From positions 1-23,872 of the forward strand of contig CAZJGF010000010.1 in the NCBI GenBank assembly GCA_964545665.1: 23,872 nucleotides of DNA, given 5' to 3'. The notes under the pieces are model-generated. The model searched no databases. It worked only from the letters and a program-made list of their open reading frames with translations, and was not told the DNA's origin. This stretch comes from CAZJGF01 sp964545665. GTDB taxonomy: Bacteria; Chloroflexota; Dehalococcoidia; GIF9; AB-539-J10. Position numbers and translations under genes: made by a program. Below, one piece after another: positions 7,608 to 15,845 of the stretch (positions are counted from its first letter, which is position 1; each line of letters begins with the position of its first letter).

Positions 7608-8957
7608 TTGGAGTCAGCAAGAGAAATCTGGCAAAGTGTACTAGGCGAACTCCAAATCCAAGTCAGCAAAGCGAATTACGCTACTTGGTTGAAAAACAGT
7701 CAAGGCGTAAGTTGTCAACAGGATGCTTTTGTGGTCTGGGTTCCTAGCGCCTTTGTCGCTGAATGGCTAACCAGGCGTCTCCACTCCTTAATAAGGAAAA
7801 CCCTGGCTGAAATTATAGGCAGGGACATAGATATTCAGTTCACTGTTCACAATCAAGACCAGCTACAGGGTGATTCAGCCCACGCCAATCAGACTGACGG
7901 AGGAACAAGCACCAAAGCTAAGGCAGCCAGATTCAATCCAAAGTATACTTTCGATAGTTTCATCGTGGGCAATTGTAACCGCTTAGCTTACGCTGCCGCA
8001 TTGGAAATAGCTGAAAATCCAGCGCATACCTACAATCCCTTTTTCATCTATGGCAGCACCGGGCAAGGTAAGACCCACTTGCTACATGCCATTGGCCATA
8101 AGGCAACAAGCAGTGGACTACAAGCAACTTACATAAGTGCGGACCGATTCACTAACGAGTTTGTACTGGCTGTCAAACAAAAGCGAGTTGAGGAATTCCG
8201 TAATCAATTCAATTCCATTCAGATCCTTCTATTTGACGATATCCATTTTATAGCCAACAGAAAACAAACACAACAGTGCTTCTTCCACATTTTCAATGAG
8301 CTATATAACAGCAATTGTCAAATTGCCGTCACCAGTGACTATTCCCCTGAAGACATGACTCTGCTCAGCAATAGGTTGAAATCCCGGCTTGAGTGTGGTC
8401 TCATAACCTCAATTGAGCCACCTGACTTTGAGACACGCCTCTCCATCTTGCGAGCCAAATCAGAGGAGACGAAGACGTCAATCTCCAATGAGGTATTGCA
8501 ACTCTTAACAGACCGAATAAAGGGAAATGTCCGCCAACTCGAAGGAGCTTTAATTTACTTGACCGCTCAAGCCAAGCTGACTGGAGAGGAACTCACCCTA
8601 CAAACAATTGACAGACTATTAACGGGCATCACCAGCAAGCAAGGTAGAAAAATGGTAATACAAGCAGTAGCCGATTACTTTAACCTTTCCATCGAGGAGC
8701 TAGTTGGTAGAAGGCGAGACCGCAAGACCGCATTAGCCCGGCGGACTGCTATATATCTTATGCGAGGGGAAAGGAATTGTTCCTTCGCCGCGATCGGTAA
8801 AGAATTGGGCAACAGAAGCCATATCGCTATAGCATATGGTCATAAGAAGATGGTTAACGAGATTGATGCCAATCCGAAGCTGAAAGAGCAGATAATGGAA
8901 ATCAGAAGAAGCCTCGACCTAGAGGAAACTCAGAAGGCTGAAAGATCTCTCATGTAA
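7608..8957 (+). CDS. dnaA: Chromosomal replication initiator DnaA (divergent)
   Basis: A 449-residue initiator protein. Domain I is residues 1 to about 85 (IWQSVLGELQ...YATWL), with a short linker II to about 108. The AAA+ domain III has Walker A GSTGQGKTH (149-157), Walker B LLFDDIHFI (207-215), sensor 1 VTSD (241-244) and sensor 2 GNVRQLEGAL (306-315). DNA-binding domain IV runs from about 349 and ends in the signature region ELGNRSHIAIAYGHKKM (399-415). Several nearly invariant positions differ: TSDYSP where TSDRPP is usual, SRLECGL for SRF.WGL, and GNRSH for GGRDH. The start is TTG 7608 with GGGGTGA just upstream; the protein then begins MESAREIWQ, as expected for domain I. It binds DnaA boxes and melts the origin. 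nadD follows on the same strand. Confidence 0.94.
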   Translation: MESAREIWQSVLGELQIQVSKANYATWLKNSQGVSCQQDAFVVWVPSAFVAEWLTRRLHSLIRKTLAEIIGRDIDIQFTVHNQDQLQGDSAHANQTDGGTSTKAKAARFNPKYTFDSFIVGNCNRLAYAAALEIAENPAHTYNPFFIYGSTGQGKTHLLHAIGHKATSSGLQATYISADRFTNEFVLAVKQKRVEEFRNQFNSIQILLFDDIHFIANRKQTQQCFFHIFNELYNSNCQIAVTSDYSPEDMTLLSNRLKSRLECGLITSIEPPDFETRLSILRAKSEETKTSISNEVLQLLTDRIKGNVRQLEGALIYLTAQAKLTGEELTLQTIDRLLTGITSKQGRKMVIQAVADYFNLSIEELVGRRRDRKTALARRTAIYLMRGERNCSFAAIGKELGNRSHIAIAYGHKKMVNEIDANPKLKEQIMEIRRSLDLEETQKAERSLM

Positions 8958-9111
8958 CCATAATGTAAATAACTCTCACAGTGGAGGCTCATTTGCTAAG
9001 TAGGAAAATTGTATGTTTTTTACACCCCCTATTATTAGTGTTATTAATACTTATATAATCGCCATATATATTAAAACTAATAAGTAATAACTAGGTATTG
9101 ATGGAGTTCTG
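8958..9111. other. AT-rich dnaA-nadD spacer, candidate origin (oriC/DUE)
   Basis: The spacer is strikingly AT-rich, especially 9031-9090. It holds an imperfect inverted repeat: GTTATTAATACTTAT (9040-9054) against ATAAGTAATAAC (9080-9091), enclosing TATATAATCGCCATATATA-like sequence. The only DnaA-box-like site I can find is TGTAAATAA (8964-8972, the complement of TTATTTACA, seven of nine against TTATCCACA); a second, TTTTTTACA at 9016-9024, is weaker. Position next to dnaA and the easily melted composition suit a DNA-unwinding element, but the lack of a proper box cluster keeps this a candidate. It may also contain the nadD promoter. Confidence 0.35.
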
Positions 9112-9717
9112 GTGAATGTAGGTGTTTTTGGTGGCACGTTTGACCCTGTCCATACTGGGCATCTCATCGTAGCCGAGGAAGCGAGGGTGAGACTGAAGCT
9201 CAGTGTGGTTCTTTTTGTTCCTGTAGGGCAACCATGGCTTAAGGTAGACCATGTTATTACGCCCGCGCTTGACCGGGTAGAGATGGTGCGTCGCTCTATT
9301 GCCAAAAACCCTTATTTTAGACTTAGCACTGTTGAGGTGGATCACCCCGGTCCCTCTTATACTGTGGATACTATAGCCAGCCTTCGGGATGAGTTAGGCG
9401 CACAATCTTTCTTCTTCATTCTTGGTTGGGACAGTCTTGGTGGACTTCCCTTATGGAAACAACCGGGCAAACTAGTACAATTATGTCAATTAGTGGTTGT
9501 TCCTAGATTGGGGCTTAACCTACCAGACTTGAGTTCTTTGGCATCGTCTGTTCCTGGCTTGATGGACAAAGTCACCCGGCTTGACGCACCTATTATAGGT
9601 GTCAGCTCTTCAGAGATACGGCAACGTGTGGCTCGAGGACTGTCCATTCATTATTTAGTGCCTGACGAAGTGGGGAAATATATAGCTGAGCGAAGGTTAT
9701 ATGAGAAGGAAAGTTAG
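9112..9717 (+). CDS. nadD: Nicotinate-nucleotide adenylyltransferase
   Basis: A 201-residue enzyme joining nicotinate mononucleotide and ATP to give deamido-NAD, the penultimate step of NAD synthesis. The nucleotidyltransferase motif GGTFDPVHTGH is at residues 7-17 (the HxGH histidines are H14 and H17). The second motif SSSEIRQRV lies near residue 165, where the family has SSTxIR, and the C-terminus PDEVGKYI is typical. The start is GTG 9112, with GGAG at 9102-9106 at usable spacing. Length is normal for NadD. The stop TAG (9715-9717) overlaps the gyrB stop on the other strand. Confidence 0.94.
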   Translation: MNVGVFGGTFDPVHTGHLIVAEEARVRLKLSVVLFVPVGQPWLKVDHVITPALDRVEMVRRSIAKNPYFRLSTVEVDHPGPSYTVDTIASLRDELGAQSFFFILGWDSLGGLPLWKQPGKLVQLCQLVVVPRLGLNLPDLSSLASSVPGLMDKVTRLDAPIIGVSSSEIRQRVARGLSIHYLVPDEVGKYIAERRLYEKES

Positions 9718-11633
9718 ATATCCAGATTCCGTACATTCAGGGCATGGGCTTGGATGAAGTTCTTGCGCGGCAGGACTTCGTTGCCCATCAGCATGTGAAA
9801 AGTTTGGTCTGCAGCTATGGCATCTTCTATTTCCACTCTAAGCACAGTCCTGGTCTCAGGATTCATTGTCGTCTCCCATAGCTGCTCTGGACTCATCTCG
9901 CCTAACCCTTTATATCTCTGAATCTCTACTTTGTTTTCTCCCAGCTCCTCAATTTTCCCCTCTTTTTCCTGTTCAGAGTAGAGCCAGAATTGCTGTTTAC
10001 CGGACTTGATGCGGTAGAGGGGCGGCTGGGCAATGAAAAGGTGTCCTTGGTTAATCAGCTCCGCCATATGGCGAAAGAAGAAGGTCAGCAGCAATGTACG
10101 AATGTGAGAGCCATCAATGTCAGCATCCGTCATGATGATTATCCGATGATACCTGAGCTTGCTAAGGTCAAGCCCATCGCTAGTTGCTCTTAATGCAGTA
10201 GCAATAGCCCTTATTTCTTCATGTGCCAGGATCTTGTCCTTGGGAGCTTTCTCTACATTCAGTATCTTACCTTTGAGAGGGAGAATGGCTTGAAAGCGGC
10301 GGTCTCGTCCTTGCTTGGCTGAGCCGCCCGCTGAGTCACCTTCAACCAGATAAAGCTCACACAGTTCGGGGTTTTTCTCTGAACATTCGGCCAGCTTTCC
10401 TGGTAGTGTTGATGTCTCGAAACTGGAGCGTTTAAAGATAAGCTCGCGGGCCTTATGTGCTGCCTCTCTAGCTTTGGCAGCGATGAGGCATTTCTCTATA
10501 ATTGCTCTTGCCTCATCGGGGTGTTGTTCGAGATAAAGGGACAACTTATCCACTACCACAGATTCAACGTGGTTCCTTACTTCAGGGTTTCCAAGTTTTG
10601 CTTTGGTTTGGCCCTCAAACTGAGGCTTAGGAAGTTTTACACTGATAATAGCCACTACCCCTTGCCGTACGTCCTCGCCAGTGAGATTAGGTTCGTTATC
10701 CTTAATAAGTTTACTCTTTCGAGCGTAATCATTGAGGACGTGAGTCAACGCTGACCGAAAGCCAGTAAGATGGCTACCTCCGTCTTTGGTGTTGACGCAG
10801 TTGGCGAAGGAGAAATTGGATTCTGTGAAGCCGTCATTATATTGGAGGGCGGCCTCCACCATAGTGGAATTGACTGTGTCTGAAAGGTAAATAGGGTGGG
10901 GATGGATAACCGGTCTATGTCTATTTAAGCGGCGAACAAAACTGGCTATGCCTCCCTCAAAACAGAAGGTTTTCTGCTGCCCGCCTCTTTGATCTTCAAT
11001 AGATATTTGCACCCCTTTGTTCAAGAAAGTCAGCTCTCTTATCCGCTGGCAGGTTGTGTCGAAGTCATAATTGATGTCATCAAATATTCCTTCGTCAGCC
11101 AGGAAAGTGATGGTAGTGCCTGTATCAGTGGCGTCACCAATGATTTGTATTTCCCCTTTGGAAATCCCCCGCTTGTATTCCTGGCGGTAGACTTTCCCTT
11201 GTCGTCTAACCTCAACTTGGAGCCAGGAGGATAGGGCATTCACTACTGAAGCACCAACCCCGTGCAAACCACTGGATATGTCGTAGATAGGTCCCCCAAA
11301 CTTGGCTCCGGCGTGCAGACGCGTCATTACTGCTTCCAGTGCAGTGATATCTGTTGTAGGGATAACTTCGGTGGGAATGCCACGGCCGTTGTCAATTACA
11401 GAGACACTATTATCTTTATTTATTGTTATCTCAATTCGGTCGCAGAAGCCGGCCATTGCTTCATCTATGCTGTTGTAGACTATTTCATAGAGGAGGTGTT
11501 GCAGTCCCTCACGGCCGGTACTGCCGATGTACATTCCCGGCCGCAACCGGACAGCTTCTATCTCGTCTAATATTTGAATATCTTCGGCGTTATACTCGCC
11601 ACTCGACTTGTTGTCTATCTCATTTTCGCGCAT
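9714..11633 (-). CDS. gyrB: DNA gyrase subunit B (type IIA topoisomerase ATPase subunit)
   Basis: A 639-residue GyrB. The GHKL ATPase is N-terminal: E50 and N54 (YEIVYNSIDEA; the usual D before N is Y53), DNGRGIP (81-87) and GLHGVGAS (122-129). The transducer domain follows, then the TOPRIM metal site with EGDSAGG (431-437) and DADIDG (503-508), and the C-terminal QRYKGLGEMSPEQLWETT and ALNVRNLDI that mark GyrB. With GyrA, not in this window, it introduces negative supercoils. ATG 11633 gives the usual family length, although no strong ribosome site is seen. A good promoter lies about 95 bases upstream, just past the end of hisS, so it can be expressed independently of hisS. Parallel ParE is the alternative, but the ending favours GyrB. 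Confidence 0.94.
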   Translation of the reverse strand: MRENEIDNKSSGEYNAEDIQILDEIEAVRLRPGMYIGSTGREGLQHLLYEIVYNSIDEAMAGFCDRIEITINKDNSVSVIDNGRGIPTEVIPTTDITALEAVMTRLHAGAKFGGPIYDISSGLHGVGASVVNALSSWLQVEVRRQGKVYRQEYKRGISKGEIQIIGDATDTGTTITFLADEGIFDDINYDFDTTCQRIRELTFLNKGVQISIEDQRGGQQKTFCFEGGIASFVRRLNRHRPVIHPHPIYLSDTVNSTMVEAALQYNDGFTESNFSFANCVNTKDGGSHLTGFRSALTHVLNDYARKSKLIKDNEPNLTGEDVRQGVVAIISVKLPKPQFEGQTKAKLGNPEVRNHVESVVVDKLSLYLEQHPDEARAIIEKCLIAAKAREAAHKARELIFKRSSFETSTLPGKLAECSEKNPELCELYLVEGDSAGGSAKQGRDRRFQAILPLKGKILNVEKAPKDKILAHEEIRAIATALRATSDGLDLSKLRYHRIIIMTDADIDGSHIRTLLLTFFFRHMAELINQGHLFIAQPPLYRIKSGKQQFWLYSEQEKEGKIEELGENKVEIQRYKGLGEMSPEQLWETTMNPETRTVLRVEIEDAIAADQTFHMLMGNEVLPRKNFIQAHALNVRNLDI

Positions 11634-11728
11634 AGCTATGCTGTCTCGTTATACCTTTTGATGAAAATGGGGGAAGGGATTCCGACCCTCTTTGAACGTT
11701 AACGGCAATAACTGGGAACACTAGCGAT

Positions 11729-11756
11729 ATTATACCATATCTAGATGCAGAGGCAA
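11729..11756 (-). promoter_or_regulatory. Candidate sigma70-type promoter for gyrB
   Basis: On the minus strand TTGCCT (11756-11751), a 16-base spacer, then a perfect TATAAT (11734-11729). It lies in the hisS-gyrB spacer and would leave a leader of roughly 90 bases before ATG 11633. Predicted from sequence. Confidence 0.5.
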
Positions 11757-11771
11757 AGCCGGAAGGTATAT

Positions 11772-13043
11772 TTAGATCCCTGTTCCAGTGATTCGCTTTT
11801 CAAGGGCTTTGCCTAGTTCAGTTACAGGAATGGTTTCCTGGTTATTGGTTAGCATATCTCGCAATACTACGCTGTGAGTATTAACCTCTCGTTCTCCGAT
11901 GATAATGGCGTAGTTTGTGCCCAGTGAATTAGCTTGTCTCAATTGGCTTTTCAAACTCTTATCGCCTGTAGCTAGAATAGCGGCAATCTGAGCATTCCGT
12001 AATTGTGCCGCAAGCTTCATAGCCTCCGTTTTAGCTTCTTTTCCTAAATAGGCGATGAAAGCAATGGGCTTGAGCAGACCCGGGGGTTCAATTTTCCGTG
12101 CTTTCAAAGCTGAAATAATTCTTTCCATGCCAGAGGCAAAGCCAACTGCTGGGGTAGGTTTTCCTCCCAGTTGTTCAATGAGGTCGTCGTAGCGCCCACC
12201 GCCCACGAGAGCACTTTGCGCTTCTTCTGCTTGAGACTGAATCTCAAATACTGTTCTAGTGTAATAATCCAGACCACGCACCAGTCGGTAGTTTAATTGG
12301 AAGGGAATATCCAAGGCTAGTAGATATTGTTGAACATCCTGGAAGTGGGCCTGACAGTCACCACATAAATAGTCTGCGATTTTCGGTGCGGTCTCAGCAA
12401 TCTTCTGGCAGGAGGCTCTTTTGCAGTCAAGTAACCTTAAAGAGTTTCTGGCTAACCTTGCTCTGCAATCTGGACATAAGCGAGCTATGTAGCCTGAGTA
12501 ATGCTGCTTAAGCGCCTCTATATACTTAGGTTGGCAGACTTTACAACCAATGCTATTAAGCTCGATAGGGAATTCGGGAAGGCCTAGAGAAAGTAAAAAG
12601 CGCTGTGCCAAGTCTATCACTTCAGCATCTAAGATGGGATCAGCATCACCCAAAACTTCACAACCAAACTGGTGATGTTGGCGATACCTCCCAGCTTGAG
12701 GGCGCTCATATCTAAAAGTGGGACCGATATAATAGAGCCTCACAGGCTGAGGTAAATTAAATAATCCATGCTCCAGGTAGGCTCGGCAAACTGGAGCTGT
12801 TCCCTCGGCTCTTAAGGCCAACTTCTGACCGCTTCTATCCTCAAAGATATACATTTCCTTGTCAGCAATGTCGGTGCCCCCGGCTACACTGCGTGCGAAC
12901 AATTGAAAGTCTTCGAATATCGGGGTGTTCAATTGCCGGTAACCATGAAGCTGGCATATGAAAGCAGCTTTTTCCTCCACATATTTCCAGTAAGCTTGTT
13001 CTTGTGGCAGAATGTCTGACGTGCCCCGAGGCGCTTTGTACAA
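11772..13043 (-). CDS. hisS: Histidyl-tRNA synthetase
   Basis: A 423-residue class II synthetase charging tRNA(His). It begins MYKAPRGTSDILP. Motif 2 is at 110-129 (FRYERPQAGRYRQHHQFG), the histidine-specific motif LVRGLDYYTRTVFEI at 254-268, and motif 3 GFASGMERI at 301-309. A cysteine-rich stretch between motif 2 and the HisA motif holds CxxC pairs at 167/170, 190/193 and 227/230, plus C207 and C212; this suggests a zinc-binding insertion, as in a subset of bacterial HisRS. The anticodon-binding domain closes the protein. The start is TTG 13043, with AAGGAG eight bases upstream. It lies about 140 bases upstream of gyrB on the same strand. Confidence 0.95.
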   Translation of the reverse strand: MYKAPRGTSDILPQEQAYWKYVEEKAAFICQLHGYRQLNTPIFEDFQLFARSVAGGTDIADKEMYIFEDRSGQKLALRAEGTAPVCRAYLEHGLFNLPQPVRLYYIGPTFRYERPQAGRYRQHHQFGCEVLGDADPILDAEVIDLAQRFLLSLGLPEFPIELNSIGCKVCQPKYIEALKQHYSGYIARLCPDCRARLARNSLRLLDCKRASCQKIAETAPKIADYLCGDCQAHFQDVQQYLLALDIPFQLNYRLVRGLDYYTRTVFEIQSQAEEAQSALVGGGRYDDLIEQLGGKPTPAVGFASGMERIISALKARKIEPPGLLKPIAFIAYLGKEAKTEAMKLAAQLRNAQIAAILATGDKSLKSQLRQANSLGTNYAIIIGEREVNTHSVVLRDMLTNNQETIPVTELGKALEKRITGTGI

Positions 13044-13158
13044 GGGGGTTTCTCCTTTCTTAGGATGTAGATACTAGTTATTCACCGAATTAGTTTACCA
13101 CAACTTGCAGATGATATTCCTCGATGTGGAACTCAAAAGCTACGCAAGATAAAGAAAG

Positions 13159-13218
13159 CTGCTTTGAAGCAGAGTCTCAACGTGAGACAGTGGAAACCGC
13201 GCCTTAACGCGGTCTACT
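13159..13218 (-). terminator. Three consecutive hairpins at the end of iorB; candidate terminator
   Basis: Three inverted repeats lie end to end between iorB and hisS: CTGCTT/AAGCAG (13159-13172), GTCTCA-acg-TGAGAC (13174-13188), and ACCGCG-ccttaa-CGCGGT (13196-13213, extendable to an outer AGT/ACT pair at 13189-13218). The last overlaps the iorB stop codon. In the direction of iorB transcription the final stem is followed by CTTTCTTTATCTT, a moderately U-rich tail, so together they could end the iorAB transcript. The stems are short and the U-tract is interrupted. Confidence 0.4.
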
Positions 13219-13831
13219 TCTGCGAGCGCAGTGCTCCGAATCCCAGCTCAAGAGCTTTTAGATTTAACTCCATTCTCTCGGGGGAGAAAACCTCTCGCAT
13301 TGCGTCTTCAATATCGTTCCTTGCCAGGGGAAGCTGAGCTGAACTGATTAAAGCACCCACCATGACGATATTCGTAGCTATTTGGGCACCAAGCTCTAAG
13401 GCTATATTGGTCGCATCCAAGAACCAAGCCACTTTAGAAAGGCTTCTGATTGTCTCCTTAAGTTCGTCACAGTCAGGATACTCTTCTTTTGTTGCAAGGA
13501 CTCCGATTGGGAAAACGGGATATGTGTTGGATATGCATATTGTCTCTGAGTTCCCGTATTTTTGTAATATCCTCAAGGTTTCCAGAGGTTCAAGGCCGAG
13601 GATAAGATGAGCCTTGCCCTCTGGAATTAGTGGTCCGTAAGACCTTCTTTGGGATATTCTGACGCTGCTGAAGACTGCCCCACCTCTCTGAGCCGCCCCG
13701 AATGTTTCCCCCACGGTGACCTGGTAACCCTTCTTTATCAACGCACTGCCTATCAGGCCGGAAAGCAGAATGTTTCCCTGACCTCCAACTCCACAGATGA
13801 TTAGGTTTAACGGGTCTCTGGAAATAGCCAT
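13214..13831 (-). CDS. iorB: Indolepyruvate:ferredoxin oxidoreductase, beta subunit
   Basis: A 205-residue subunit of the 2-oxoacid:ferredoxin oxidoreductase gamma-domain family. It starts with the GVGGQGN motif (about residues 14-20), followed by QRGGAVFSSVRIS, both standard for IorB. With IorA it oxidatively decarboxylates an aryl pyruvate (indolepyruvate, phenylpyruvate and the like) to the acyl-CoA and reduces ferredoxin. Its ATG shares one base with the iorA stop (TAATG), so translation is almost certainly coupled and the subunits made in equal amounts. Full length. It ends in TAG inside a hairpin, the first of three that may terminate the operon. Confidence 0.93.
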   Translation of the reverse strand: MAISRDPLNLIICGVGGQGNILLSGLIGSALIKKGYQVTVGETFGAAQRGGAVFSSVRISQRRSYGPLIPEGKAHLILGLEPLETLRILQKYGNSETICISNTYPVFPIGVLATKEEYPDCDELKETIRSLSKVAWFLDATNIALELGAQIATNIVMVGALISSAQLPLARNDIEDAMREVFSPERMELNLKALELGFGALRSQK

Positions 13832-15747
13832 TATCCTGTTTCCTCCTTAATAATAGCTTTACTTGGACATGTGGCGGCGCAAACTCCACATCCAACGCAA
13901 ACCGCCTCTTGTATTTGGGCCTTATCGCTCTCTTTGTCCCAGGATATGCCGGGACACTGGAAAACCTTGTAACAATAGCCACACTTGTCACCTTTGCACT
14001 TTTCGGCGTCAACCCAGACCTTATACGGGTATGTCCGCTCCTGCCTCATTCGAAGCAATTCGCATTTTCTACGCAAAATCAGCACCTTAACCCCGTTCTC
14101 GTCCCTCATGAACTCACGGAGAGCGGCTGAAGTCGCCTTTATGTCGAATGGGTCTTTCACCTCCACCCTGCATCCCATAGCACGACAGAGAGCTTCCATA
14201 TCTACTACTGTGGCTGCATCCTGAGTGGCCGTACGCTCTGTGCCTGGATGAGGTTGGAAGCCGGTCATCGCTGTAATACCATTGTCCAGTATCACCACCG
14301 TCATGTTTGCTTTGTTATGGACAGCATTCATTAGTGCTGGAACTGATGCGTGGAAGAATGTTGAGTCACCACATATTCCTATGACAGGCTGTTCAAACCC
14401 AAACTGGGCAAGCTCTCCAAAGCCACAGGCTTCGCCTAGTCCTGAGCCCATGCAGTGCAACACATTGGTTTGATGTGTGCCATATGGGAATACATCCAGT
14501 GTGTAGCAGCCAATATCACTAGTTACTATGGCCTTCCTGCGGTCTCGTCTTATTGCGTCCCTTAGGGCGAAGAAACTAGCTCTATGTGGGCATCCAGGAC
14601 ACCAGGCCATGCCGCGATCAATAACTAGGCGCTTGGCTGCGTCCTGCGATTTCTGCGCATAATCGGGGTCTCTTGCTTGGTATTCTAACTTGAAGATTCC
14701 GGACAAAGCCTTGATCACTGCGTCCGGTGTGATTTCCCCATAGTGATTTATGTGTCCTGAGCCCTTGCCGTATATCTCTGGCGGATCGGACACTGCTGAG
14801 GGCTTGGCTAGCGTTTCTTTTACGTGAGTCTCAACAAAGGGATCCACTTCCTCTACTACGAGAACTTTGCTTGTCCGTGCCAGGTACCTCTCGACTAGCC
14901 CTTTGGGAAACGGCCAGAGCGTTCCCAGCTTTAGAACGCCTACTGACTCTGCCAGGTCCAATGCCTCTATCGCATCCAGAGAGCATGGCCCTCCATTGCC
15001 GCTGCAGACTATCAGTAATTCTGGTTGCCCTGGCCCAGTGTAGGAATTGAAAGGAGATGACTCGAATATCTCCTGGACTCTGGCTAGCTGCTCATGTAAA
15101 GCCGCATGTTTTGGAGGGGCAATATAAGGCGTGTAACATTTAGATGTGTCGAACATCGCTTTCTTTTTTGGCTTCGGGATTTTGCCCAGCGTGACACCGC
15201 TACGTGAGTGGGATAGACGCGTATAGCTCCTTAAAAAACAATAGCATCTAAGTTCCTCGGATAGCTCAAAAGCCCACTTAGTCATATCCTTGGCTTCCTG
15301 GATACTCCCCGGTTCCAGAAGCGGCACATCAGCCATTTGAGCCGCCCAACGCGTGTCCTCTTCGTCGCCGCTGGCGTGAGCTTGGGGGTCATCACAGACC
15401 ACTACCACCAGTCCTCCTCCTCTATCACCTATGGTCGAGAGGTTGAGATGCATCAAGAAGTCCATGGTTACATTCAGGCCGGCATTCTTCATGGCGGCAA
15501 GGCTTCTCAATCCAGCGAAGGCAGCCGCAGCCGCTACTTCTGTAGCTACCTTCTCGTTAATAGACCACTCAACATGAATGCCAGTGTCTTTGGCAACCGT
15601 GGCCAGGGTGCCAATAATCTCTGAAGAAGGCGTCCCCGGGTAAGCGGCACAGAATTGTGCACCAGCCTCCAGTGCGCCTCTGGCAATGGCTTCGTTACCT
15701 TGGAGAAGCACACAAGAGCCATCTGGGTACGTCGCAATGTTTGACAT
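13831..15747 (-). CDS. iorA: Indolepyruvate:ferredoxin oxidoreductase, alpha subunit
   Basis: A 638-residue catalytic subunit. The N-terminal pyrimidine-binding domain contains AAYPGTPSSEI (34-44). The thiamine-diphosphate domain begins around AWCPGCPHR (381-389) and carries GDSTFFHA and N489 of the GDS...N cofactor motif. The C-terminus holds two ferredoxin clusters: C584, C589, C592, C598 (spacing x4-x2-x5, wider than the usual x2-x2) and C617, C620, C623, C627. It forms the acyl-thiamine intermediate and passes electrons to ferredoxin. GTAGGAGGC precedes ATG 15747. In anaerobes the enzyme serves aromatic amino acid catabolism or, in reverse, synthesis. The neighbouring transporter and oxo-acid enzymes point to catabolism here. 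Confidence 0.94.
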   Translation of the reverse strand: MSNIATYPDGSCVLLQGNEAIARGALEAGAQFCAAYPGTPSSEIIGTLATVAKDTGIHVEWSINEKVATEVAAAAAFAGLRSLAAMKNAGLNVTMDFLMHLNLSTIGDRGGGLVVVVCDDPQAHASGDEEDTRWAAQMADVPLLEPGSIQEAKDMTKWAFELSEELRCYCFLRSYTRLSHSRSGVTLGKIPKPKKKAMFDTSKCYTPYIAPPKHAALHEQLARVQEIFESSPFNSYTGPGQPELLIVCSGNGGPCSLDAIEALDLAESVGVLKLGTLWPFPKGLVERYLARTSKVLVVEEVDPFVETHVKETLAKPSAVSDPPEIYGKGSGHINHYGEITPDAVIKALSGIFKLEYQARDPDYAQKSQDAAKRLVIDRGMAWCPGCPHRASFFALRDAIRRDRRKAIVTSDIGCYTLDVFPYGTHQTNVLHCMGSGLGEACGFGELAQFGFEQPVIGICGDSTFFHASVPALMNAVHNKANMTVVILDNGITAMTGFQPHPGTERTATQDAATVVDMEALCRAMGCRVEVKDPFDIKATSAALREFMRDENGVKVLILRRKCELLRMRQERTYPYKVWVDAEKCKGDKCGYCYKVFQCPGISWDKESDKAQIQEAVCVGCGVCAATCPSKAIIKEETG

Positions 15748-15845
15748 TTTGCCTCCTACAAACTAATACATTTCCGGCTTTGCACAAAAAGTGCTTGCCA
15801 TAAAGGTTCAATACTAGCACATACTAAGCTTTGAGGTTCACTCAT

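Noticed and set aside
11650..11700. GGGATTCCGACCC resembling a tRNA T-arm in the gyrB leader
   Set aside because: No acceptor, D or anticodon arm can be folded around it.
13159..13218. T-box leader for hisS, suggested by a TGG..ACCGCG phrase
   Set aside because: The phrase is on the plus strand, opposite to hisS transcription, and no specifier or antiterminator arrangement is visible before the hisS start.
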